Positions 16,315 to 23,782 of a stretch of 30,967 nucleotides of DNA are shown here, piece by piece. The translations under genes were made by a program, and so were the position numbers. Below the pieces are notes generated by a model that saw nothing but the letters and a program-made list of their open reading frames with translations, was not told the origin of the DNA and made no database searches. Source of the DNA: an uncultured Eubacteriales bacterium (GTDB taxonomy: Bacteria; Bacillota; Clostridia; Lachnospirales; Anaerotignaceae). The stretch spans positions 1-30,967 of the forward strand of contig CAKQPE010000013.1 in NCBI GenBank assembly GCA_934256695.1, written 5' to 3'. Positions within the stretch are counted from its first letter, which is position 1; every line of letters begins with the position of its first letter.

Positions 16315-16395
16315 GTTTTTAAGGGATTTTTGTTTAACTTGGGAGAGATAAGTTTGAAAGCAAAATGTTTTTTAAAAAATTTATATAAATTGGTA

Positions 16396-16424
16396 TTGAC
16401 ATATTCATAAAAGGGTTTTATAAT
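16396..16424 (+). promoter_or_regulatory. Consensus sigma-A promoter of cysK
   Basis: Perfect TTGACA (16396-16401), 17 bases, perfect TATAAT (16419-16424). Such a strong promoter usually needs a repressor. CAGATAGGA at 16439-16447, over the expected start region, matches in reverse the core of the palindrome in the Rrf2 promoter. Confidence 0.88.
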
Positions 16425-16498
16425 CTAAACATACCAAACAGATAGGAATACTATTAAAACGAAAATAAATATAAAACCAAAAGGAAGGATTGATTTAA

Positions 16499-17425
16499 AT
16501 GGCAATTTATAAAAGCATAACAGAACTTACAGGAAACACACCACTTGTTGAACTTACAAATATCGAAAAAGAATTTGGTCTTAAAGCAAGATTACTTGCA
16601 AAGGTAGAATTTTTTAATCCTGCCGGAAGCGTAAAAGACAGAATTGCTGTAAAAATGATTCGTGATGCAGAAAAAGCAGGCGTACTTAAAAAAGGTGCAG
16701 TTATTATCGAGCCTACAAGCGGCAATACAGGTATTGGTCTTGCAGCGGCAGCAGCAAGCCTTGGCTACAAGATGATTATTACAATGCCTGAAACAATGAG
16801 CGTTGAAAGAAGAAAGCTTATTGCGGCATATGGTGCTGAAATCGTTCTTACAGACGGTGCAAAGGGTATGAAGGGTGCTATCGAAAAAGCCAACGAACTT
16901 AAAGAAAGTACAGAAGGCGGCGTAATCTTAGGTCAGTTTGTAAATCCAGCTAACCCAAAGGCACATTTTGAAACAACAGGTCCTGAAATCTGGAAAGATA
17001 CAGAAGGCAAGGTAGACATATTTGTAGCAGGTATCGGTACAGGCGGTACAATCAGCGGTACAGGCGAATACCTCAAGAGCCAAAATCCAAATGTTAAGGT
17101 AGTAGCCGTTGAACCGGCAGATTCACCTGTTCTTTCAAAGGGCGTATCCGGAAAACATAAAATTCAGGGCATCGGTGCAGGTTTCGTTCCTGATACACTT
17201 GATACAAAAGTATATGATTCAATTAATGCAGTTGCTAATGAATCAGCCTTTGAATGGGCAAAGAATATAGCTAAGAAAGAAGGCATACTTGTAGGTATTT
17301 CTTCAGGTGCGGCACTTTATGCGGCAGTTGAAGAAGCTAAGAAAGAAGAAAACGCAGGCAAGACTGTTGTAGCACTTCTTCCTGACACAGGTGAAAGATA
17401 TCTTTCAACAGAACTTTTCGACTGA
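16499..17425 (+). CDS. cysK: Cysteine synthase A (O-acetylserine sulfhydrylase)
   Basis: PLP enzyme making cysteine from O-acetylserine and sulfide, 308 residues. Lys46 in NPAGSVKDRIA binds PLP. TSGNTG (73-78) binds the substrate carboxylate, and GTGGTISGTG binds the PLP phosphate. ITMPETMSVERRKLIAAYGA is typical of CysK. AAGGAAGGATTGATTTAA precedes the ATG. The gene directly follows the Rrf2 regulator but has its own strong promoter, and ends with a bidirectional terminator. In Bacillus CysK also acts as signalling partner of CymR. Codon use is of the highly expressed type. Confidence 0.96.
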   Translation: MAIYKSITELTGNTPLVELTNIEKEFGLKARLLAKVEFFNPAGSVKDRIAVKMIRDAEKAGVLKKGAVIIEPTSGNTGIGLAAAAASLGYKMIITMPETMSVERRKLIAAYGAEIVLTDGAKGMKGAIEKANELKESTEGGVILGQFVNPANPKAHFETTGPEIWKDTEGKVDIFVAGIGTGGTISGTGEYLKSQNPNVKVVAVEPADSPVLSKGVSGKHKIQGIGAGFVPDTLDTKVYDSINAVANESAFEWAKNIAKKEGILVGISSGAALYAAVEEAKKEENAGKTVVALLPDTGERYLSTELFD

Positions 17426-17477
17426 TAAAAAACATTAAAAATTTTTCTCCTAACCAATATATCCCAAAAAACATAAA

Positions 17478-17525
17478 AAGGCTGCTGCAAAATCATATTT
17501 TATGATTTTGCGGCAGCCTTAATTT
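17478..17525. terminator. Bidirectional terminator between cysK and the minus-strand membrane-protein gene
   Basis: A 19-base stem (17478-17496 with 17502-17520, one wobble) around a five-base loop. T runs occur on the outgoing side in both orientations (AATTTTT on plus, CCTTTTTATG on minus), so it can serve both convergent units. Confidence 0.92.
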
Positions 17526-17572
17526 TTACGCAAATTTTTAATATATTTTTATATGACAAAAGACTATAGCGG

Positions 17573-17944
17573 TCAGTCGTTATTTTCTTTTTTCTTTTTT
17601 GCAACGGCTTCTTTTTTCTTGTCACATACGATTTTAAAGGCAGAGCCTGCATATAGCCCCGTAAATGTGAATGTAAGATATACAATCCCTACAACTATTG
17701 AGCCGACATCTTTATAATATATAACCTGAGGTGCATATATTATTACTGCCATTAGCATATAAATAAGATTCATTCCGTTAAAAAGCCCGAAAGCAACTGA
17801 TGACAAAAGGCATATAAGCGGTGCCGCAAAAACCCTGAAAACAACATTGTCTTTCCCTATAGGCAAAAGAATGATGTAGTATGCCAAAATAAGAAGAATC
17901 GCAAAAGGTACAAAGCGTTTGGCTTTTTTAATAATATTTTCCAT
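17573..17944 (-). CDS. Small integral membrane protein, function unknown
   Basis: 123 residues with four likely membrane segments (about 11-29, 35-55, 58-72 and 80-103) and a Lys/Glu-rich cytoplasmic tail (107-123, KKKEAVAKKKKENND). I do not recognise a family. GGAGGGG lies four bases before the ATG. It begins 24 bases after the stop of the cysteine-less radical SAM paralogue on the same strand, so the two are probably co-transcribed and may work together. It ends near the bidirectional terminator shared with cysK. Confidence 0.7.
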   Translation of the reverse strand: MENIIKKAKRFVPFAILLILAYYIILLPIGKDNVVFRVFAAPLICLLSSVAFGLFNGMNLIYMLMAVIIYAPQVIYYKDVGSIVVGIVYLTFTFTGLYAGSAFKIVCDKKKEAVAKKKKENND

Positions 17945-17968
17945 AAAACCCCTCCGTATTATGAAATA

Positions 17969-19021
17969 TTAATTTTTCTTTTGCAGTTGGCTTATTGCTT
18001 TTATCAAAGGAATTTTAAAAGCATTTATGTCAGAAAATTCATCATATAAATCAGTCTTGCAAAATCCTTTGCAGTCTATATAAAGACAGCTTCTGCCGTC
18101 TGTAAAACAGTCTTTAATGTATTTTATGTCGTTTTCAAAATCAAATGCAAGCAGAAGAATCGGGTTTTCGTCGGAGCGGATATATTTTATCTTTTTATAA
18201 AATTCCGCTTTTTCTGTGTCGTTTAATTTTTCTGCCGAACTGTCTCTGAAGAAGCCTATATATTTTCCGCCGTTTTCGATAATTTTATTTAAAAAACCAT
18301 CATCTGAAATGTTTTTGTAGTTATTAATATTGTAACAGGCAGCGACACCGAAAATAATACCGTTATTTTTTAAAATCTTCATTATATTAAAAGTTTTTTC
18401 TGTATTTTCGGAAATATTTATGTTTATTGAAATGTTTCCCGCATCAGCAAGTCTTTTGGCAAAAACATCTGTTATTCCGCTGCCAAAGGTTTCTATAATA
18501 AATGTACAGTCGTTGTGTTTTCTGCATAGTTTCATAATATCGAGTTTTCTTTCAAACACATCTCCGCCGGAAAGAATATAAAAATATATGCCGAGCTGTT
18601 TTCCCTGAGATATTATTTCGTCGATTTTTTCATAAGGCATAACAGGCTTTTTTTCGTTGTTTACAACAGCAATATCTATTAAGTAAGGCAGAGAAAATTT
18701 GCACATTTTTTCTGTTTTTTTTAGAGTTTTTAAACCGTTTAGACCGGATTCATAACTTATATTCAAAATATGTGTTTTAAGTACATTTGGGTTGGTTTGT
18801 CTTAATATTTTTTCTGCATACTTTGCCCATTTGCTGTCGGGTTTTAAAGCATATTTTTTTATAATGCCGTAAACAGAGGAATCTATGTTGCCGCCAATAA
18901 GATTTTCTGCTGTGTCTATTGCATTAAGCAGATAATTTCCGGATTGTGAGTTTATTTGTTTTATTGCGTTATCTATTGCTTTTAAATATGCGATACGCAA
19001 AGCTGCGTGTGAAAGTCCCAT
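17969..19021 (-). CDS. Cysteine-less radical SAM paralogue (probable pseudoenzyme)
   Basis: 350 residues, intact, with an AGGAG ribosome site. It aligns with the radical SAM protein at 21633-22976 over most of its length. EKIDEIISQGKQLGIYFYILSGGD (131-154) matches DEIDDIIRQGKEMGVYMYIYTGGE, DIMKLCRKHNDC (161-172) matches DIIKLCEKHSDC, and GVAACYNINNYKNIS matches GISACYTSANFDSIT. The cluster motif CNLHCTGC of the paralogue is replaced by AVVNNEKK (118-125), so it cannot bind the catalytic [4Fe-4S] cluster. GGEP is reduced to GGDV. It also lacks the last 100 or so residues of the paralogue. A regulatory or partner role is inferred. Confidence 0.8.
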   Translation of the reverse strand: MGLSHAALRIAYLKAIDNAIKQINSQSGNYLLNAIDTAENLIGGNIDSSVYGIIKKYALKPDSKWAKYAEKILRQTNPNVLKTHILNISYESGLNGLKTLKKTEKMCKFSLPYLIDIAVVNNEKKPVMPYEKIDEIISQGKQLGIYFYILSGGDVFERKLDIMKLCRKHNDCTFIIETFGSGITDVFAKRLADAGNISININISENTEKTFNIMKILKNNGIIFGVAACYNINNYKNISDDGFLNKIIENGGKYIGFFRDSSAEKLNDTEKAEFYKKIKYIRSDENPILLLAFDFENDIKYIKDCFTDGRSCLYIDCKGFCKTDLYDEFSDINAFKIPLIKAISQLQKKN

Positions 19022-19120
19022 TTTTGTATGCTCCTGAATATTGATTTTTATATAAGATTATAATACCACAGGCTAAAAAATATTAAAAGATATATGATAT
19101 TTTACGGTTTTAAATGTTTT

Positions 19121-19150
19121 GTATATTTTTCTCTGTTTTTACAGATAATA
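19121..19150 (+). promoter_or_regulatory. Candidate sigma-F (forespore) promoter of lonB
   Basis: GTATA (19121-19125), 15 bases, ACAGATAATA (19141-19150). The sigma-F pattern is GYWTA-N15-GGNRANAHTR. Only the first two bases of the -10 differ. Bacillus subtilis lonB is known to be sigma-F dependent. The start point would fall only a few bases before the GGAGGT ribosome site, which is tight. Confidence 0.4.
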
Positions 19151-19172
19151 CTTGTAAACAGGAGGTAAAAAA

Positions 19173-20822
19173 ATGGAACTGATTACAACTATTCTTATTA
19201 CGGCACAGCTTATATTTACGGTTACGGCATTTTTATATTTTTTTAACGGAGTAAAGGAACAGAATATATCGAAATCAACAGCAACAATAGATTTTACAAA
19301 ACAGACGGAGCATTTGAACAAGCTAAAGCAGATTTCCCTTACACTGCCGATTTCTGAAAAAACACGCCCATCATCAATGGATGATGTAATAGGTCAGGAG
19401 GAAGGCATAAAAGCATTAAGAACGGTTCTTTGCGGTAAAAATCCACAGCACGTTTTGATTTACGGTCCTGCGGGAGTGGGGAAAACGGCGGCAGCAAGAC
19501 TTGTTCTTGAAGAAGCAAAGCTTAACCCTGAGTCACCTTTTAAAAAATCTGCAAAATTTATTGAAATAGATGCAACAACTTTAAGGTTTGACGAGAGAAG
19601 CATAGCCGACCCGTTAATAGGCTCTGTTCATGATCCTATATATCAGGGTGCAGGTGCTTACGGAAATGCGGGAATACCTCAGCCAAAAGAAGGAGCTGTA
19701 ACAAAGGCACACGGAGGGGTATTGTTTATAGACGAAATAGGTGAGCTTAATACAATACAGATGAACAAACTTTTAAAAGTGCTTGAGGACAGAAAGGTAT
19801 TTTTGAGCAGTGCCTACTACAGCAGTGAGAATAATCTTATACCGTCTTATATACATGATGTGTTTAAAAACGGACTTCCGGCGGATTTTAGGCTTATAGG
19901 TGCTACCACACGTTCTCCTGAGGAAATACCTCAGGCTTTGAGAAGCCGTTGTTGTGAAATATTTTTTGATAAATTAAGTACCGAGAATATTAAAGTGATT
20001 GCACGAAATGCTGCGGCAAGTACCGATATGGAATGTGAAAACGGAGTTTTTGACATAGTATCGGGATTTTCACAAAACGGAAGGGATACGGTGAATATAA
20101 TGCAGACAGCGGCATCTCTTTGTGATTATGAAAAAAGAAAAAATATTACCTGTAACGATATAAAATGGGTTATAAAATCCGGAAGATACAGCAGGATAAT
20201 AAAAAATAAAATTTTTGAAGAGGAGCATTCCGGTGTTATAAATGGTCTTGCAGTAATGGCAGACGGTACGGGAATGATTATAAAAATAGAAGCTGTTGCA
20301 AAAAACGGAACCGGAAAAATTTCTGTTTCGGGAATAGTTGAAACCGAGGAAATACACCACGGCTCTGTTGTAATGAAAAGAACAAGTACGGCAAAAGCAT
20401 CAGTCGAAAATGCCGTATATGCCATTAAAACCGTAACGGGTATTGATATGGATAAGTACGATATTCATGTTAATTTTCCGGGCGGAATACCTGTGGACGG
20501 GCCATCTGCGGGAGCAGCTGTGTGTTGCGGCGTATATTCTGCCTTAACGGGAAAGTGTGCAAAAAGGACATATGCCGTTACAGGTGAGATTTCTGTTTTT
20601 GGAGATATACTGCCTGTAGGAGGAGTGGAGGAAAAAATAAAAGCAGCAGCTGAAGGCGGAGCAAAAACCGTATTTGTGCCGGATAAAAACTATTCGCCGT
20701 CGTTTGAAAATTTTGGAACAGAGGTAGTGCCGGTGCGGAATATAACGGAAATTTTTGATGAAATTTTCAAAAACAGTGTTGACATAAAAACCGAAAATAT
20801 TCTTACGGCAAAAGAAGTGTGA
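19173..20822 (+). CDS. lonB: ATP-dependent protease LonB, sporulation type
   Basis: 549 residues, matching Bacillus LonB (about 550). A single N-terminal membrane segment (4-24) replaces the large N domain of LonA. The AAA+ module has Walker A GPAGVGKT (98-105), Walker B VLFIDE (183-188) and the arginine-finger region ALRSRCCEIFF. The protease domain has the Ser-Lys dyad: Ser445 in VDGPSAGAAV and Lys488 in VGGVEEKIKAA. CAGGAGG precedes the ATG. In Bacillus it acts in the forespore. It is transcribed divergently from the radical SAM paralogue, and its stop is followed at once by repeat copy D. Confidence 0.93.
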   Translation: MELITTILITAQLIFTVTAFLYFFNGVKEQNISKSTATIDFTKQTEHLNKLKQISLTLPISEKTRPSSMDDVIGQEEGIKALRTVLCGKNPQHVLIYGPAGVGKTAAARLVLEEAKLNPESPFKKSAKFIEIDATTLRFDERSIADPLIGSVHDPIYQGAGAYGNAGIPQPKEGAVTKAHGGVLFIDEIGELNTIQMNKLLKVLEDRKVFLSSAYYSSENNLIPSYIHDVFKNGLPADFRLIGATTRSPEEIPQALRSRCCEIFFDKLSTENIKVIARNAAASTDMECENGVFDIVSGFSQNGRDTVNIMQTAASLCDYEKRKNITCNDIKWVIKSGRYSRIIKNKIFEEEHSGVINGLAVMADGTGMIIKIEAVAKNGTGKISVSGIVETEEIHHGSVVMKRTSTAKASVENAVYAIKTVTGIDMDKYDIHVNFPGGIPVDGPSAGAAVCCGVYSALTGKCAKRTYAVTGEISVFGDILPVGGVEEKIKAAAEGGAKTVFVPDKNYSPSFENFGTEVVPVRNITEIFDEIFKNSVDIKTENILTAKEV

Positions 20823-20885
20823 ATATAAATTTATTGAACTAAGACCTTGGGGCGTTGCCCCAAGGTCTTACATAAAGTTATATTT
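20823..20885. repeat. Minimal hairpin element (copy D) after lonB
   Basis: AATATAAATTTATTGAAC, then a perfect 14-base hairpin TAAGACCTTGGGGC-GTT-GCCCCAAGGTCTTA (20840-20870), then CATAAAGTTATATTTTA, an imperfect mirror of the left end. It looks like the two ends of the larger elements joined with no interior. It lacks a T tract, so it is a weak terminator at best. A further hairpin TGTCTGA-ATT-TCAGACA (20924-20940) follows. Confidence 0.8.
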
Positions 20886-20961
20886 TATCTAATAGTTAAG
20901 ATTTTTAGTCATTTTACATAAAATGTCTGAATTTCAGACAAAAGAAAGATGATGTCTATTG

Positions 20962-20990
20962 TTGAAATGCCGTTAAAAATATACTATGTA
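20962..20990 (+). promoter_or_regulatory. Weak promoter candidate for the membrane protein-radical SAM pair
   Basis: TTGAAA (20962-20967), 17 bases, TATGTA (20985-20990). The inverted repeat TGTCTGA/TCAGACA at 20924-20940 just upstream could be an operator. Confidence 0.35.
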
Positions 20991-21031
20991 TTTAAGAAAG
21001 GAAAGAATAAAGAAAAAGGAGGTGCCGATAA

Positions 21032-21574
21032 TTGAAAAGACTAAAGGTAGCCAAATACGGATATATTATAATGTCGGTTATATTTTATGCCCTTGCGGTA
21101 ATGTATATAATGTTTTATAAACTTCCGGCAGAAGAACTTTGCATTATAGCTTCGGCTGTTATGATGGCCTATGGCATTATAAAAATAATAGGCTTTTTCT
21201 CAAAGGATCTATACTGTCTTGCATTTGAATATGACCTTGCCTTTGGAATAATGCTTACAGTAATGGCGGTGTTGCTGTTTTTTTACAGAGAAACCGCAAA
21301 AGAATATTTGGCATTTGTTGTCGGCATAGTTATTCTTGCAGACAGCCTATTTAAAGTACAGATGTCTTTTGAGGCAAAAAAGTTTGGTTTGGAAACATGG
21401 AAAATGATATTTATTCTTTCCGTAATAACCTGTATTTTTTCAATACTGCTTATAATACGCTTTATGGGTTCACTTTCTGCGGTATACATAATATCTCCCG
21501 TAGTGCTTTTTCTTGAAGGTGCAATGAACCACTGCGTTGTTATATGTACTGTAAAAAATTTAAAGGTTCGGTAA
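21032..21574 (+). CDS. HdeD-like (DUF308-type) integral membrane protein
   Basis: 180 residues with about six membrane segments and short polar loops. The repeated ...AYGIIKIIGFFSKD / VVGIVILADSLFKVQ pattern resembles the HdeD family, seen here by general pattern only. It starts with TTG at 21032; GGAGGTG (21018-21024) is seven bases upstream. It lies 58 bases before the radical SAM gene on the same strand, so it is likely co-transcribed. HdeD proteins are poorly understood membrane proteins, in E. coli linked to acid stress. Confidence 0.75.
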   Translation: MKRLKVAKYGYIIMSVIFYALAVMYIMFYKLPAEELCIIASAVMMAYGIIKIIGFFSKDLYCLAFEYDLAFGIMLTVMAVLLFFYRETAKEYLAFVVGIVILADSLFKVQMSFEAKKFGLETWKMIFILSVITCIFSILLIIRFMGSLSAVYIISPVVLFLEGAMNHCVVICTVKNLKVR

Positions 21575-21632
21575 TATACTTAAATAAGCAGTTTGAAAAC
21601 AAATGAGCAGTAAAGGATTGGAGGATTGTATT

Positions 21633-22976
21633 ATGAGCGTACTTACATCAATTAAAAAATTCGGACTTGAACAGGCTTTCAATTATCTTCAGAAAGACCC
21701 TGAAAAAAACTATAAGAAATTAATCGACTGGGCAGATGTGTTTGCCCATGGCGAATTTAAACCTCACAGAAAAATGATTCGTGAAATAATAGAAAATAAA
21801 GACCACCCGTATCATAATTTTTTGATGCGTCTTACAACCGACCTTGATCCTGAAGTTTTAAAGACCGTTGCCTGCAATCTCTTTATAAATGCCGGCATGA
21901 TAGGCTGGGACAAACAGGAGGAATACCGTAAGAAATACGGCTGTAATATTCCTTGGACAATTCTTCTTGACCCTACAAGTGCCTGCAATCTTCATTGCAC
22001 AGGCTGCTGGGCTGCGGAGTATGGCAACAAGCTTAACCTTACATATGACGAGATTGACGATATAATCCGTCAGGGTAAGGAAATGGGCGTTTATATGTAT
22101 ATTTATACAGGTGGTGAACCACTTGTAAGAAAAGACGATATTATAAAACTTTGTGAAAAACATTCGGACTGCGTTTTCCTTTGTTTTACAAACTCAACTC
22201 TTATAGATGAAAAGTTTGCAGACGATATGCTCAGAGTAAAGAACTTTGTTCCGGCTATTTCCCTTGAAGGTTTTGAGGAAGCTACAGACGGCAGACGAGG
22301 AGAAGGCGTTTACAACAAGGTTATTAAGGCAATAGAACTGCTTAAACGCAAAAAGCTTATGTACGGCATTTCTGCCTGCTACACAAGTGCAAACTTTGAT
22401 TCGATTACATCAGAGAAATTTTATGATAAGCTGATTGACCTGGGAGCATACTTTGTCTGGTACTTCCACTATATGCCTGTAGGCAACGATGCTGCGGTTT
22501 CACTCCTTCCTACACCGGAACAGAGAACGGAAACATACCGCCGTATACGTTATTATCGTTCACATAAGCCACTCTTTGCAATGGATTTCCAGAACGATGC
22601 CGAGTTTGTAGGCGGCTGTATAGCAGGCGGCAGAAGATACCTTCATATCAATGCCAACGGCGATATTGACCCTTGTGTATTTATACATTATTCCGATTCA
22701 AACATAAGAAAGAAAACATTGCTTGAGGCTTTGCGGTCACCAATGCTTATGGCGTACCATGACGGACAGCCGTTTAACAAAAATATGTTCAGACCGTGTC
22801 CTATGCTTGAAAACCCAGAACTGTTGAGAGAAATGGTTAAAAAAGCGGGTGCAGTTTCAACTGACCTTCAGTCACCGGAAAGTGCCGATCACCTTTGTGC
22901 AAAGTGCGATAAATATGCCGCAAACTGGAAACCTGTGGCAGAAGAACTCTGGAAGGAAGAAGGAAAAGAGGAGTAA
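21633..22976 (+). CDS. Radical SAM protein with C-terminal cysteine-rich region
   Basis: 447 residues. The [4Fe-4S] motif CNLHCTGC has Cys118, Cys122 and Cys125, and the SAM-binding TGGEP is at 159-163. The C-terminal part carries more cysteines (GGC 327-329, PCVF 347-350, RPCP 387-390, HLCAKC 420-425), suggesting a SPASM-like second cluster site. A helical N-terminal region (1-105) precedes the barrel. The reaction cannot be inferred. The ATG at 21633 is preferred over one at 21603 because GGAGG (21620-21624) lies eight bases ahead of it. Its stop codon TAA is the first part of repeat copy E. A cysteine-less paralogue lies at 17969-19021. Confidence 0.88.
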   Translation: MSVLTSIKKFGLEQAFNYLQKDPEKNYKKLIDWADVFAHGEFKPHRKMIREIIENKDHPYHNFLMRLTTDLDPEVLKTVACNLFINAGMIGWDKQEEYRKKYGCNIPWTILLDPTSACNLHCTGCWAAEYGNKLNLTYDEIDDIIRQGKEMGVYMYIYTGGEPLVRKDDIIKLCEKHSDCVFLCFTNSTLIDEKFADDMLRVKNFVPAISLEGFEEATDGRRGEGVYNKVIKAIELLKRKKLMYGISACYTSANFDSITSEKFYDKLIDLGAYFVWYFHYMPVGNDAAVSLLPTPEQRTETYRRIRYYRSHKPLFAMDFQNDAEFVGGCIAGGRRYLHINANGDIDPCVFIHYSDSNIRKKTLLEALRSPMLMAYHDGQPFNKNMFRPCPMLENPELLREMVKKAGAVSTDLQSPESADHLCAKCDKYAANWKPVAEELWKEEGKEE

Positions 22977-23180
22977 GACCTTGGGGTTTCACCCCAAACC
23001 CTGACAATTTTTTGAAAAAAATTGACTAAAACTTTTATCAGATACCATGATTTTATCATGGTATCTTGTTAAAGTTTAGGTCAAGCCTTTTCCTTGGTCA
23101 GAATTTTGCTACGCAAAATGAGCTACGCTCACCGCACTTCTTTGCGGTTCTTACTTGCAGATTTGAGACAGAGTCTCAAG
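22975..23180. repeat. Dispersed hairpin-string element (copy E)
   Basis: Starts in the stop codon of the radical SAM gene. In order: TTGGGGT-TTC-ACCCCAA (22981-22997), CAATTTTTT/AAAAAATTG (23005-23024), GATACCATGAT-TTT-ATCATGGTATC (23041-23065), ATTTTGC-TAC-GCAAAAT (23103-23119), TGAGC-TAC-GCTCA (23119-23131), CCGCA/TGCGG (23132-23147) and TTGAGAC-AGA-GTCTCAA (23163-23179). The stretch AAAGTTTAGGTCAAGCCTTT is shared with copy F. It separates convergent genes and has no clear terminal repeat. Confidence 0.83.
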
Positions 23181-23214
23181 GGTTTAAGGATTATTGATGT
23201 GAACCAATAAGATT

Positions 23215-23736
23215 TTATTTTTTTGTCATTATACCATACAGTTTTTCGGTATATTTCAAAAGGTCATAATCCATATTGTTGTCGAACCAATCCAGAAGTA
23301 TGCCTACAACAAGGCATTTATAATATTTTTTGACAATAAGTTGAGTTTCTTTGTCAAACTCTGAAAAAGAATCGGAGTTTTCCGTATACCTGTCTATGGT
23401 GAATACGGCTATTTTCTCAAGACCCTTTAAAAACAAGTCCTTCTGCATGGAATTGTATATGTGGGACATTGCCTTTCCGTGTTCTTTCAGTGCCTTTGTT
23501 ATGTATATAATACATTCAAGAGGTGTTTTTGGATTAGGCACACCTTCTATTATCTCGGCGGTTTTTTCTTCTATTGTGTGTTCAAGAAGATATGGTATGT
23601 CGGGAAAATGATAATAAAAAGTGTTTCGGTTTACACCGCATAATTCCACTATGTTCTTAACTGTAATTTTGTTGTAAGGTTTTTCTGTCAAAAGCTGCCA
23701 GAAGGCATTTGTTATGACCTTTTTTGTTCTGTCCAT
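23215..23736 (-). CDS. TetR/AcrR-family regulator
   Basis: 173 residues. The N-terminal helix-turn-helix is NKITVKNIVELCGVNRNTFYYHFPDIPYLL, a clear TetR signature, followed by a helical ligand domain of unknown specificity. The length is short but normal for this branch (DhaS-like C-terminal region). The ribosome site is weak (AAGATGAG). It is the last minus-strand gene downstream of the ABC exporter genes, separated from them by repeat copy F, so it is probably transcribed separately. Its targets are unknown. Confidence 0.88.
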   Translation of the reverse strand: MDRTKKVITNAFWQLLTEKPYNKITVKNIVELCGVNRNTFYYHFPDIPYLLEHTIEEKTAEIIEGVPNPKTPLECIIYITKALKEHGKAMSHIYNSMQKDLFLKGLEKIAVFTIDRYTENSDSFSEFDKETQLIVKKYYKCLVVGILLDWFDNNMDYDLLKYTEKLYGIMTKK

Positions 23737-23782
23737 AGCTCAACTCATCTTTCGGATTATACATATTTGACCGTTGTTTTGG

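Noticed and set aside
17969..19021. Pseudogene interpretation of the radical SAM paralogue
   Set aside because: 350 intact codons, a ribosome site and a closely spaced downstream gene argue for a functional protein.
22975..23025. Repeat copies as ordinary Rho-independent terminators
   Set aside because: The hairpins lack T tracts, occur in long series and also lie upstream of genes, so termination cannot be their common function.
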